Positions 26,453 through 34,865 of a DNA stretch of 55,041 nt are shown in pieces. The translations under genes and the position numbers were made by a program. Positions within the stretch are counted from its first letter, which is position 1. Each line of letters opens with the position of its first letter. The notes beneath the pieces were generated by a model. It searched no databases. It worked only from the letters and a program-made list of their open reading frames with translations, and was not told the DNA's origin. Source of the DNA: Oceanobacillus saliphilus (lineage in GTDB: Bacteria; Bacillota; Bacilli; Bacillales; Amphibacillaceae); NCBI RefSeq assembly GCF_023522835.1, contig NZ_JALCZU010000016.1, positions 1-55,041 of the forward strand. The letters are read 5' to 3'.

Positions 26453-26492
26453 CATCCTAATCGTTTAGAAATGAAATCTCAACCTTTTCCTT

Positions 26493-27293
26493 TTAAACGA
26501 TTTTTCTTCTTATTTTCGCTGATGCGAAGTCGATAATTGTGACGACTATAATGATAGCTAATAGAATCGTACCCATTTCGTTCCAGTTACGGTTATTCGA
26601 AGCGAATATGATCATCGTACCGATACCGCCTGCACCAACAATACCAAGGATTGAAGAGGCACGTATATCCACTTCAAAACGGTAAATTGCGTAAGAAAGA
26701 AATTCAGGAGTGATTTGTGGGATAACACCATAAAACAAAATCTGTATTTTGTTTGCACCACTTGCTTCCATTGCTTCCACTACATTCATATCTATGGACT
26801 CAATAATTTCAGCAAACATTTTTCCTAACATACCTGTTGAACCAATAGCAATTGCAAGTACACCGGCAAATGCATTCGGACCAACTGCAACAACGAAAAG
26901 AATTGCCAGGATAATATCCGGAAAAGCACGTACAGCTGAAAGAATCCACTTACCAATCGTGGAAACAATGACTCCACCCATCATATTACGGGCTGCAAGA
27001 AAGGATAAAGGTACAGCTATCACTGCTGCCATTAATGATCCAGCAAACGCTATGAACACTGTTTCCAGCATACTCATTGCAACATCGCCCGTTGCAGACC
27101 AGTCAGGGTTGAATAGCCTTGGGATCACTCGATTAAAGTTATTGATTGCCCGTTCGATTGCCCGGCCCCAATCAATATTTATACTGACAAAAGTCCATAC
27201 ATACATCGCTATTACCAGTAAAGATATGATAATATTTCTAATTTTTTTATATACGGAGTTCTTTGGTTTTGGAGGTAAGGAATAATTTTCCAT
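26493..27293 (-). CDS. phnE: Phosphonate-type ABC transporter permease PhnE (second)
   Basis: 266 residues. A hydrophobic protein with about six TM segments and the permease EAA loop region around EAMEASGANKIQILFYGVIPQ, which docks on PhnC. Ends with a Lys/Arg-rich tail. The start overlaps the stop of the upstream phnE by one base (TAATG). Two different PhnE-type permeases in tandem probably form a heterodimeric channel. The substrate could be phosphonate, phosphite or a phosphate ester. Confidence 0.88.
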   Translation of the reverse strand: MENYSLPPKPKNSVYKKIRNIIISLLVIAMYVWTFVSINIDWGRAIERAINNFNRVIPRLFNPDWSATGDVAMSMLETVFIAFAGSLMAAVIAVPLSFLAARNMMGGVIVSTIGKWILSAVRAFPDIILAILFVVAVGPNAFAGVLAIAIGSTGMLGKMFAEIIESIDMNVVEAMEASGANKIQILFYGVIPQITPEFLSYAIYRFEVDIRASSILGIVGAGGIGTMIIFASNNRNWNEMGTILLAIIIVVTIIDFASAKIRRKIV

Positions 27294-28108
27294 TATAACA
27301 ATGCCTCCCTTATTTTCGTACTAATATATTCAATAACAATAACTACGATAAAGATAAGTATAATAATCATCATGGCATTCGGGTAGTTGTAGAACCCTAA
27401 TTGCTGATTCAATATCAATCCAATACCACCCGCACCAACCAAACCTAATACGACGGAAGCGCGAATATTAATCTCAAATACATAGAGTACAAGAGATGTG
27501 AATTGTGGTAATACTTGTGGAATTAACGCATACCAAATTACTTGAAATACATTTCCTCCCGATGCACGCATTGCTTCCAACGGATTCATATCTACGGATT
27601 CAATTGTTTCACTGATCAGTTTGGCAAGAATCCCCAGTGAGAAAATAACAAGTGCAAGTATTCCCGGAAATAGTCCGATACCAAATAAACCTACAAAAAT
27701 TACTGCCAGTACGAGGTCGGGGATTGTACGTAATATATTTAAAAATGTGCGTGTCAGTATATATAAAGGTCTGAACGTTGTAATGTTTTCCGCTGCTAAA
27801 ATAGCCAATGGGACAGTAAGTATTGCAGCGATTGTTGTTGCAATAATTGCCATTTGAATGGTTTCTACCATCGGACCCCAAATCGCGGATATTACTGCTG
27901 TATTTGGCGGAAAGAATTTTTCAATTACTGTAAACATGTTACCAATAGCGCCACTGAAGCCCCCGGCCATTTGGCGTTGGGTCCAGAACATACTGAGTAA
28001 ATAAATTCCGAGAACAACAAAAAATATGATCGTTACCTGCATTTTTGTTTTAACAGGATAAATAGGTGGCACTTTCTCAGGTGTCAATGAATTGTTATCA
28101 GTTGTCAC
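27293..28108 (-). CDS. phnE: Phosphonate-type ABC transporter permease PhnE (first)
   Basis: 271 residues with a GTG start that overlaps the phnC stop as GTGA, so translation is coupled. About six TM segments; the EAA loop is EAMRASGGNVFQVIWYALIPQ. It shares the G-AGGIG motif near the C-terminus with the downstream permease, showing common descent. Confidence 0.88.
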   Translation of the reverse strand: MTTDNNSLTPEKVPPIYPVKTKMQVTIIFFVVLGIYLLSMFWTQRQMAGGFSGAIGNMFTVIEKFFPPNTAVISAIWGPMVETIQMAIIATTIAAILTVPLAILAAENITTFRPLYILTRTFLNILRTIPDLVLAVIFVGLFGIGLFPGILALVIFSLGILAKLISETIESVDMNPLEAMRASGGNVFQVIWYALIPQVLPQFTSLVLYVFEINIRASVVLGLVGAGGIGLILNQQLGFYNYPNAMMIIILIFIVVIVIEYISTKIREALL

Positions 28109-28881
28109 GATTCATCTGCCCCCCCACGCAAGTCATCCTCACGTATCGAGCGGCCGTAAATTTCTTCAAACGTGCTTTCGGTAACCTCGGAAACAGGTCC
28201 ATCAAAAACCACTTCACCGGCCCGCATTCCAATGATACGGTCAGCATATTCCATAGCCATATCAATGAAGTGGAGGTTAACAATCGTTGTAATGTTATCC
28301 TCTTTATTTATTTTCTTCAGATAAGTCATTACCTGATGGGAAGTAGGTGGATCCAGTGATGCAACAGGTTCATCTGCAAGGATGTATTTAGGCTGCTGTG
28401 TCAGTACACGTGCAATACTAACACGCTGTTGCTGGCCACCACTCAATTCGTCCGCACGATTATAAATTTTTTCTTCAATATTTACACGTTTCAGGCTTTC
28501 ATATGCCAAGCCAATATCTTCTTTTTTATAGGCATTAAAGATGGAGCGTAATGTTCCTGTATGACCAAGGCGACCTGCCAATACATTTTTTAATACGTTG
28601 GAACGTTTTACAAGATTGTAGCTTTGAAAGACCATTCCCGTTTTCGTACGGAGTTTTCTCAAATTGGAACTTCGATATTTAAGAATGTCTTGATTATCTA
28701 CTAGAAGAGACCCTGAGGTTGGGGTTACTAAGCGGTTAATACTGCGAATGAAAGTTGATTTACCCGCACCTGATAATCCTACTATCACTACAAATTCACC
28801 ATCATTAATCGTTACATTGATATTTTTTAAGCCTTCTGTACCATTTGGATATACTAATCCAACATTTTTAAATTCAATCAT
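28105..28881 (-). CDS. phnC: Phosphonate-type ABC transporter ATP-binding protein PhnC
   Basis: 258 residues. Walker A GLSGAGKST (35-43), Q-loop in MVFQSYNLV, signature LSGGQQQR, Walker B YILADEP and a switch His in VNLHFIDMA. The sequence and lengths fit the phosphonate importer ATPase clade. It energises the two downstream permeases. A hairpin between phnD and phnC probably lowers expression of phnC-E-E relative to the binding protein. Confidence 0.9.
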   Translation of the reverse strand: MIEFKNVGLVYPNGTEGLKNINVTINDGEFVVIVGLSGAGKSTFIRSINRLVTPTSGSLLVDNQDILKYRSSNLRKLRTKTGMVFQSYNLVKRSNVLKNVLAGRLGHTGTLRSIFNAYKKEDIGLAYESLKRVNIEEKIYNRADELSGGQQQRVSIARVLTQQPKYILADEPVASLDPPTSHQVMTYLKKINKEDNITTIVNLHFIDMAMEYADRIIGMRAGEVVFDGPVSEVTESTFEEIYGRSIREDDLRGGADES

Positions 28882-28934
28882 ATTATGTATTTTCCTCCAT
28901 TAATAAGCTTAAGTCATATGTCTGAAACATTAGG

Positions 28935-28965
28935 AAAAAAGGGGAGTAATCCCTCCCCTTTTTAT
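28935..28965 (-). terminator. Attenuating hairpin between phnD and phnC
   Basis: GGGGAG pairs with CTCCCC around a 6-nt loop, extended by A/T pairs, with T residues on the minus strand. Partial termination here would favour the binding protein over the membrane parts. Confidence 0.75.
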
Positions 28966-28998
28966 TGGTAAATATTTATTTAATATCTTCCGTTGCAA

Positions 28999-29991
28999 TT
29001 AAAGTTCAATATTGTCTTTAAATTTGGCGTAAGTCTCTTTTACAACCTCGTACTCTTCATCCGTTGCTTCATCGATTGCATCCCAGTTGTAAACTTCATT
29101 CATAATTTCTATCATTTCTTCATCATCATTGAAGGATAAGAAAGTATCTTTAATTTTTTGAACCAATTCAGCGTCAAGCTCTTTTGTTACAGAAATCGTA
29201 TCATTAGGAATCTCGTCTGTATAGCCTAATACGACAAGATCTTCCATAGCTGATGGATAGTCTTCTTCAATTACAGTACGAGCATCATCAAAAGTAGTTG
29301 CAACATCTGCATCACCTTCTAGGACTGCGATGGCAGAGTTATCATGTCCACCTGTTGGAACAGTTCCTGAGAAGAAATTACTTTCTAATTCCGCAGCAGT
29401 ATCGTAACCAAATTCTTCCATTAATTGACTAGCTGGGAAAAGATATCCTGAAGTTGAACCTTGGTCACCATAAGCCCATACTTTACCTTCTAAGTCAGCT
29501 AAGGATTCAATACCTGAATCAGCATGTACAATATATTGTGCTTTATATGAACCAGAACCGTTACGAATAGATTTTAAGATTACTTCTACATCATATTGCT
29601 CATTAGCTAGTACATAACCAAATGCTGCAATAAAACCAATGTGTACTTGGTTAGCTCCCATAGCCTCTACAAGTGCGTTGTAGTTCGTCATAACTTGACC
29701 TTGTACTTCAACACCTAATTCCTCGCTTAAACGTTGAGCTAACGGTTCAACCGTGTCAGCAATTGTGTCTGAATCTTGTGATGGAACGAATCCCATAACG
29801 ATTGTTTCTGGAATCATTCCTTCACTTGATTCTTCACCTTCACTGTCAGATCCTGTATCTTCAGTTTCTTCAGAACTATTATTGTCCGATCCCTCACTAC
29901 CGTTGCTAGAATCCGCATCATCAGATCCACCACAAGCTGCTAATACTAGTGCCAATGCTAACACAAGCAATAGACTATAAAGTTTTTTCAT
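28999..29991 (-). CDS. phnD: Phosphonate-type substrate-binding lipoprotein PhnD
   Basis: 330 residues. Signal peptide with lipobox LAAC (Cys at 20), then an acidic Ser/Glu/Asp linker (about 21-60) typical of salt-adapted Bacillaceae, then a periplasmic-binding fold of the PhnD/SsuA-like type containing VMGFVPSQDSDTIA, NQVHIGFI, GSTSGYLFPA and VATTFDDARTV. AGGAGGGTC precedes the ATG. First gene of phnD-C-E-E. No C-P lyase or phosphonatase gene is in the window, so the ligand is unknown. Confidence 0.9.
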   Translation of the reverse strand: MKKLYSLLLVLALALVLAACGGSDDADSSNGSEGSDNNSSEETEDTGSDSEGEESSEGMIPETIVMGFVPSQDSDTIADTVEPLAQRLSEELGVEVQGQVMTNYNALVEAMGANQVHIGFIAAFGYVLANEQYDVEVILKSIRNGSGSYKAQYIVHADSGIESLADLEGKVWAYGDQGSTSGYLFPASQLMEEFGYDTAAELESNFFSGTVPTGGHDNSAIAVLEGDADVATTFDDARTVIEEDYPSAMEDLVVLGYTDEIPNDTISVTKELDAELVQKIKDTFLSFNDDEEMIEIMNEVYNWDAIDEATDEEYEVVKETYAKFKDNIEL

Positions 29992-30226
29992 TTTGACCCT
30001 CCTGTTTTATGTATACTAAACTAAGCTTACTATTCTATTAAATAATACTTATCTGAAAAAATCTACCTAATTTGACTAATATTTACAGTAAATTTACATA
30101 ATTATTTCTATAAAATGACAAAAAACTAGGTCATTTTACTTAATTTGTCTACTTGGCAGCTAGGGGAGTATAGATTTTTCGAACCAATTAATTTCTAATC
30201 CTTGTTAGTTTATAACCATCGCAGTA

Positions 30227-30414
30227 GATATAAAGTGCGACGTAACTTCTTTTCATGTTAAATCTAAAGCACTGATAATGGAATGGTTCTCCGGCAACCG
30301 CAGCCCGTATACACTCCGCTTTCCGCGGGCGGCTGGTGAGCCACCTTGCGCTTCGCACTGCGGTGTCTCACCGATGCCTTTCCTCCCGCTGGAGTCTACG
30401 TGTATACGGGCTGC
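30227..30414 (+). repeat. Structured intergenic repeat, left arm of an inverted pair
   Basis: The core 30300-30414 is bounded by a perfect 15-bp inverted repeat (30300-30314 with 30400-30414). Inside are GCTTTCCGCGGGCGGCTG, GGTGTCTCACCGATGCC and GGAGTCT, phrases I recall from interspersed repeats in other Bacillaceae. About 70 bp to the left (AACTTCT, then GCACTGATAATGGAA) also match the inverted partner, so the unit is about 190 bp. GC-rich against AT-rich surroundings. Confidence 0.7.
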
Positions 30415-30636
30415 TAGTATGATGTTTTTTCTATAGCGAAACTCTCAGTAAGAACAATTACGATTAAGGCTTTTGGATCGGATTTCGACTTATCCGGTAT
30501 TTTTATAACAGGTGATTAAGAGCCCTACCGTAAACATCAGATTTACAAATCCGGAGCGATCCTAGACTACTGAAGCTGTATGAGGGGTTTTTATCGCTAT
30601 TATGAATGGAGTTAGTTGTAAGCAAGCGCTAGACCA

Positions 30637-30823
30637 GCTCGGGGAAATACACGGAGACTCCTACGGGAAGAGAGGCATCGGTGAGACACTGAAATGCGTA
30701 AGCATGAAGGGGCTCAGCAGCCGCCCGTGGAAAGCGTAGTGTATTTCCCCGAGCGGTAGCCGAAGTAACTCGCTTCCATTATTAGTGCCATAGTTCTAAC
30801 CCAATAGAAGTTATGACGCAGTT
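30637..30823 (-). repeat. Structured intergenic repeat, right arm of an inverted pair
   Basis: Inverted partner of the 30.3-kb unit. The core 30637-30754 is bounded by a perfect 16-bp inverted repeat (30637-30652 with 30739-30754) whose outer bases differ from the partner's yet remain complementary to each other. The interior and the outer flank match the partner with scattered changes. Confidence 0.7.
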
Positions 30824-30953
30824 TACAGATTTTGCGCCAAAACCAAAAAGAGCATTTTTCCGGTGAGACGAGCAGTGGGAGTTTCATTTCTAAAGGTTTT
30901 CTTTCACCTGAAAAAGGCTATATCCAGTAATAGTTATAAGTGCAAGGAGGAAC

Positions 30954-31868
30954 ATGATGGCTAAATACAACAGAGCATTATTTTTATATCACATACATGC
31001 AGGAAAAACCAACATTGAGCAGAAGCTTACACAAACGTTACCAATACTGAGCAAGCATATTAAGGAACTAATCGTTTTGCAGACAGAGACATTGGAAGAG
31101 ACCCACAATGCCTGTAAAACGTATGGGGAAAACATTGACCTGCTTATCATTCTCGGGGGAGATGGCACGTTGCATGCATGTCTGAATAGTATTGTGGAAT
31201 TGGAGAAAAGACCGATTGTTGCCATATTACCAGGTGGAACATCAAATGATTTCAGCCGAATGTTGCAGATTCCGCAAAACCTTCCGGATGCTGCTGAAGC
31301 AATCATACATGGGAACGTTGTAGATATCGATGTTGGGAAGTCAGATGATCGCTATTTCCTTAATTTCTGGGGAATTGGTTTAGTAACAGATACATCTGAG
31401 AATATAAATGAAACGGAGAAGAAAAACTTTGGGGCGCTCAGTTATATAATGAGTGCAATTAGAACCGTGAACAATGCACGTTCCTTTTCATATGAAATGA
31501 AGAGTGATGATGACATATTTAAAGGGGAGGCTGTTTTAATAGCTGTCTTAAATGGAAAATATATTGGAACGAGAGAAATACCCATTTCCACAATTAGTCC
31601 GAAAGATGGAAAGTTGGATGTATTGATTATAAAAAATTCCAATTTAGCCTCATTTCGCGAATTGCTAGCCATGAACAAGAACATTTCAGCGTATGATGAG
31701 ATGGAAGAAATAACCCATTTTCAGACAAAGCGTCTCTCATTATCAACATCCCAAAACAAGAATATTGATATGGATGGTGAAATTCTAACGCAAACACCTG
31801 CAACGATTACGGTCCTTCATAACCACATGAAAATGATTGAATCATCAGTAGGAAATACAAAAACTTAA
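30954..31868 (+). CDS. YegS/BmrU/DagK-family lipid kinase
   Basis: 304 residues. Diacylglycerol-kinase catalytic fold: the nucleotide motif GGDGTLH (68-74), PGGTSNDFSR, and DGEILTQTP near the C-terminus. It should phosphorylate diacylglycerol or a related lipid at the membrane surface. The sequence is diverged from DagK and BmrU proper, so the exact lipid is unclear. Two ATGs follow AAGGAGG; the second (30957) has the more usual spacing. A short terminator hairpin follows. The gene stands alone. Confidence 0.85.
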   Translation: MMAKYNRALFLYHIHAGKTNIEQKLTQTLPILSKHIKELIVLQTETLEETHNACKTYGENIDLLIILGGDGTLHACLNSIVELEKRPIVAILPGGTSNDFSRMLQIPQNLPDAAEAIIHGNVVDIDVGKSDDRYFLNFWGIGLVTDTSENINETEKKNFGALSYIMSAIRTVNNARSFSYEMKSDDDIFKGEAVLIAVLNGKYIGTREIPISTISPKDGKLDVLIIKNSNLASFRELLAMNKNISAYDEMEEITHFQTKRLSLSTSQNKNIDMDGEILTQTPATITVLHNHMKMIESSVGNTKT

Positions 31869-31888
31869 AATGGAAGAAGCCATTTTTT
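31867..31888 (+). terminator. Terminator of the lipid-kinase gene
   Basis: AAAATGG pairs with CCATTTT around AAGAAG, followed by T residues; it starts inside the stop codon. Confidence 0.65.
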
Positions 31889-32015
31889 GGTTGGCGGAAT
31901 TTATGAAGATTGTAGGTGGTTTAGGGCTATAGTTCCCGCAGAAATATGTAGATATTAAAATCAACCATATTCATCATACATTTTTGAACATAACAGATAC
32001 GCTATGTTTTTTATT

Positions 32016-32100
32016 GGCCATTAGTAAAATAAAAAAATCGCTATTGGCATAAGTGCAACCAAGACTGTCACCAAATGGATTGGTCCCAACAAGTTTTCTG
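32016..32100 (+). repeat. TGCATAAGTGCA-family dispersed repeat, copy D
   Basis: GGCCATTAG and CTATTGGC form a weak stem before GGCATAAGTGCAACCAAGAC, and AAGTTTTCTGAAC closes the unit. It is more diverged than copies A and C. It also follows a T-run (TTTTTTATT). Confidence 0.5.
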
Positions 32101-32170
32101 AACCATCTCTAAAACCAGTACTAAAAACCTATTTCCTGTAATCTCTTTGTAAAAATAAGCACATCTTTCG

Positions 32171-32196
32171 GTTTAATTGATTGAGGAAGCGGGTAT
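32171..32196 (+). promoter_or_regulatory. Near-consensus sigma-B promoter
   Basis: GTTTAA, 14-nt spacer, GGGTAT: both hexamers match the sigma-B consensus exactly. It lies about 50 bp upstream of the glutaredoxin-like gene. Confidence 0.75.
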
Positions 32197-32244
32197 CAAA
32201 ACTATAGAAGTAGTTAAGCCAGAAAACGATCAGGAGGAAAAAAG

Positions 32245-32535
32245 ATGGGCGACTCACAGGTAACAATCTACGTTAGTGAAAACGAAGGTGAGGCTCACAA
32301 AGTAATTCGATTACTGGAAGAGCACAATATTCCATATATAGAAAAGAATGTGACGAAGAATGAAAATTATATGAAAGAACTTCATTCTATAGAAATCTAC
32401 GGGACACCAGCGACTTTCATTGATGATGAGCAGGTCATACTAGGTTATCAAAAAAACAAAATCAAGTATGCCTTAGGACTGGATAATAATGCATCCCACT
32501 ACACATCTCTTTTTGATGGATTCGATAGAAAGTGA
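32245..32535 (+). CDS. Glutaredoxin-like protein lacking all cysteines
   Basis: 96 residues. The first 80 have the glutaredoxin/NrdH pattern: VTIYV strand, helix VIRLLEEHNIPYIEKNV, the cis-proline region YGTPATFIDD (P55) and GYQKNKIKYALGL. Where the redox CxxC should sit there is SENEGEA, and no cysteine occurs anywhere in the protein. It cannot be a thiol-disulfide oxidoreductase and may bind a partner or ligand through the retained fold. CAGGAGG lies upstream. The near-consensus sigma-B promoter makes it a likely general-stress gene. Confidence 0.75.
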   Translation: MGDSQVTIYVSENEGEAHKVIRLLEEHNIPYIEKNVTKNENYMKELHSIEIYGTPATFIDDEQVILGYQKNKIKYALGLDNNASHYTSLFDGFDRK

Positions 32536-32612
32536 TACTCCTACTACACACACTTAAAATAGGAATGCATAAACTATTTATAAACAGGTAATTGGAAAAG
32601 AGGTGTGTAGGA

Positions 32613-33056
32613 ATGCAATATCGACCATATAACCAACCTCATAATTATCATCCGCCGGTTAATTTTAACCATAATTCTTACTCATATCACACATCACAAC
32701 CTAGCCAAAACTGGAATATTCCGAATGTACAGCAGACGCCATATGATGTATTTGCAAAGCCGGAACTACCTGCACAATGGCTGAGTGAACCCCCAATGAA
32801 TGGTTCTCAAACGGCTCAGAATTACGGTGGTCCGGGAGGCGCAGCGGGTATCCATACAGGTGGACCATTAGGTGGACAATCAGGTGGGCCGGTTGGAGGG
32901 CCAAATGCAGGAGGAGCGACATCTTACTTTTATAATGGCAATGGGCAGATTGATTTTGATAAAGTATTGTCTACAGTCGGGCAATTAGCAAGTACTTATC
33001 ATCAAGTTACTCCTATAGTAAAACAATTCGGTTCACTCATTAAAAATTTCAGGTAA
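32613..33056 (+). CDS. YppG-family protein (low-complexity, spore-associated type)
   Basis: 147 residues from the ATG at 32613, which has AGAGGTG seven nt upstream; an upstream in-frame TTG at 32592 has no such site. The N-terminal half is rich in Asn, Pro, His, Tyr and Gln (YRPYNQPHNYHPPV), followed by a Gly-rich repeat region with GGP units (about 80-105) and a C-terminal helix ending VKQFGSLIKNFR. This matches the YppG-like family of sporulating bacilli. A coat or spore-surface role is only suggested by composition. Confidence 0.75.
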   Translation: MQYRPYNQPHNYHPPVNFNHNSYSYHTSQPSQNWNIPNVQQTPYDVFAKPELPAQWLSEPPMNGSQTAQNYGGPGGAAGIHTGGPLGGQSGGPVGGPNAGGATSYFYNGNGQIDFDKVLSTVGQLASTYHQVTPIVKQFGSLIKNFR

Positions 33057-33200
33057 CATCACTTACCTGAGTCCTTCAAGAAATGACTTACTTAATTTTG
33101 TCAAAACAGGAAACGAAAAGATAAGCATTTGTTAATAGGAAAAAGCATTACGGAAGAAGATAAAGGTGGGGAAGGAAGCAGAAGTAGAGGAGAATATTCT

Positions 33201-33896
33201 ATGATTGCATGTTTAGTGATACACGGATATACAGGCGGGCCTTATGAAGTGGACCCTCTAGCTGAATTTTTGAAAGAAAATACGGATTGGCACATTGAAG
33301 TTCCGACATTACCAGGTCATGGTGAAGAACTCCATTTGGAAAATGCTTCCTATAAAAATTGGATAAAAGCAGCGGAAAATGAATTAAAGAAACTTCAACG
33401 GTATTATGAAGAGGTCTACGTAATTGGTTTTTCAATGGGCGGAATGATTGCTGCTTATCTCGCTGCGAAATATAAGATCGACAAGCTTGTGTTACTAGCA
33501 ACTTCAGGGAAGTATTTAAACTTTAAGCAAATAGGGTTTGATATTGCGGAGGTAATCGGTGATGGAATTAAAGGTACTCTCGGAGAAAATAAATTGTATA
33601 CCCATTACAAGAACAAACTTGGGGCAGTACCACTTAAGGCCAATATTGAATTTATGAAATTAGTCAGATTTACCCGTCGCTACCTGGATAAGGTGGAATC
33701 GCCTGTATTGATAGCTCAAGGACATCAGGACGGTATGGTTCCTTATAAAAGTGCTTATTATTTAGAAAAGGAAATTCATTCCAAGAAAAAAGAAGTCGTA
33801 TTCTTTGATCGCTCCAGACATCTTATTTGTCTCGGTGATGATAAAGATACGCTAAATGGAATGGTATATCATTTCCTTGTAGAAGAAACGGAATAA
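33201..33896 (+). CDS. Carboxylesterase, alpha/beta hydrolase (Est30/YvaK type)
   Basis: 231 residues from the ATG at 33201; GAGGAG lies eight nt upstream and the longer frame to 33129 is not supported. Alpha/beta-hydrolase fold with oxyanion loop HGYTGG, nucleophile S78 in GFSMGG, acid in GHQDGMVP and His in RSRHLI. The size and motifs match the Geobacillus Est30 / Bacillus YvaK carboxylesterases that cleave short-chain esters. In B. subtilis yvaK sits by secG and rnr, which are not here. Confidence 0.87.
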   Translation: MIACLVIHGYTGGPYEVDPLAEFLKENTDWHIEVPTLPGHGEELHLENASYKNWIKAAENELKKLQRYYEEVYVIGFSMGGMIAAYLAAKYKIDKLVLLATSGKYLNFKQIGFDIAEVIGDGIKGTLGENKLYTHYKNKLGAVPLKANIEFMKLVRFTRRYLDKVESPVLIAQGHQDGMVPYKSAYYLEKEIHSKKKEVVFFDRSRHLICLGDDKDTLNGMVYHFLVEETE

Positions 33897-33931
33897 AAGC
33901 CTGCTCCTTATATGATGGGAGCAGGCTTTCA
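33896..33931. terminator. Bidirectional terminator between esterase and DegV genes
   Basis: AAAGCCTGCTCC pairs perfectly with GGGAGCAGGCTTT around a 9-nt loop. Confidence 0.85.
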
Positions 33932-33937
33932 ATATTT

Positions 33938-34792
33938 TTAATCTCTGAAAAAGGCTATTACCAGTGCACCTTCACCGCCATATGTGGAAATAAGAGGTCC
34001 TGTTTCCGTTAGGTAGGCGTCTTTGAATGAATAGTTGCTGCGTATTTCCGAAAGAACATTCTTGGCTCTTTCTGCATCATTACAGTGCGTCATGGAAATG
34101 ATCTTATCTTCCATATTTTTAGTGTGCTCGCCGATTTGGTCAATAAATCGTCTAATGGATTTTTTGTCACCACGGATTTTTTCGGATACCTCAATGGCTC
34201 CTTCGTCACTCCCGTGCATCAGTAACTTTATATTTAACGTCTTTGCTATTTTTCCTTTTACTTTATCAAGGCGTCCGCCGAGAATAAGGTTTTCCAATGT
34301 TTTTAACACGAACAAAGTAGAGGTCTTTTGAACGCGTTCATGTAAATGATCAACAAGCGTTTCAAAAGAACTGTTTTCATCCATCTTTTCACCCGCCTCA
34401 TGCAATAAAAGAGACATTCCGCAAGAAGCCGTTTTGGTATCAATAACTTCAATTTTTCGATTAGGTTCTTCTTCAAGAAGCATCTTTTTACCAATAACAG
34501 CATTTTCATAGGTGCTGCTTAATTTCTTTGAAAGACTCAGCATGATGATTGGGATATTTGAATCAACTTCTTTATATGCATCGTAAAAATCGTTCGGGCT
34601 TGGTGCCGCGGATCTTGGTAACTCGTTAAGTTCTTTCACTTTTTCGTGATAACCAACCAAATCCAATGTTACTCCACTCTTATATTCTCCGTCACTGAAG
34701 TGTAAGTAAAGCGGAACAACTTTTATATTCAGTTTTTCATTTAAACGCTTCGGGATATCCGCTCCACTGTCAGTCATTAGTTGTATATACAT
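33938..34792 (-). CDS. DegV-family fatty-acid-binding protein
   Basis: 284 residues from the ATG at 34792, chosen for the CAGGTGA just upstream. The DegV N-terminal signature MTDSGADIP, PRSAAPSPNDF and LSSTYENA lines the fatty-acid site, and the C-terminal domain carries LENLILGGRLDKVKG and GPLISTYGGEGAL. DegV/FakB proteins present fatty acids to the kinase FakA; no fakA is nearby, so this is one of several paralogues usual in Firmicutes. Confidence 0.88.
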   Translation of the reverse strand: MYIQLMTDSGADIPKRLNEKLNIKVVPLYLHFSDGEYKSGVTLDLVGYHEKVKELNELPRSAAPSPNDFYDAYKEVDSNIPIIMLSLSKKLSSTYENAVIGKKMLLEEEPNRKIEVIDTKTASCGMSLLLHEAGEKMDENSSFETLVDHLHERVQKTSTLFVLKTLENLILGGRLDKVKGKIAKTLNIKLLMHGSDEGAIEVSEKIRGDKKSIRRFIDQIGEHTKNMEDKIISMTHCNDAERAKNVLSEIRSNYSFKDAYLTETGPLISTYGGEGALVIAFFRD

Positions 34793-34865
34793 GACTTCAC
34801 CTGCTTTAAAATTATTTATAAACAAGTATATCAGTTTTGCAAAAAACTTTATAAGGATATGAGGG

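Noticed and set aside
32177-32263. A 28-codon frame reading LIEEAGIKTIEVVKPEND before the glutaredoxin-like gene
   Set aside because: It looks coding-like, but it overlaps the near-consensus sigma-B promoter and the ribosome site of the next gene, has only a TTG start and matches no family I know.
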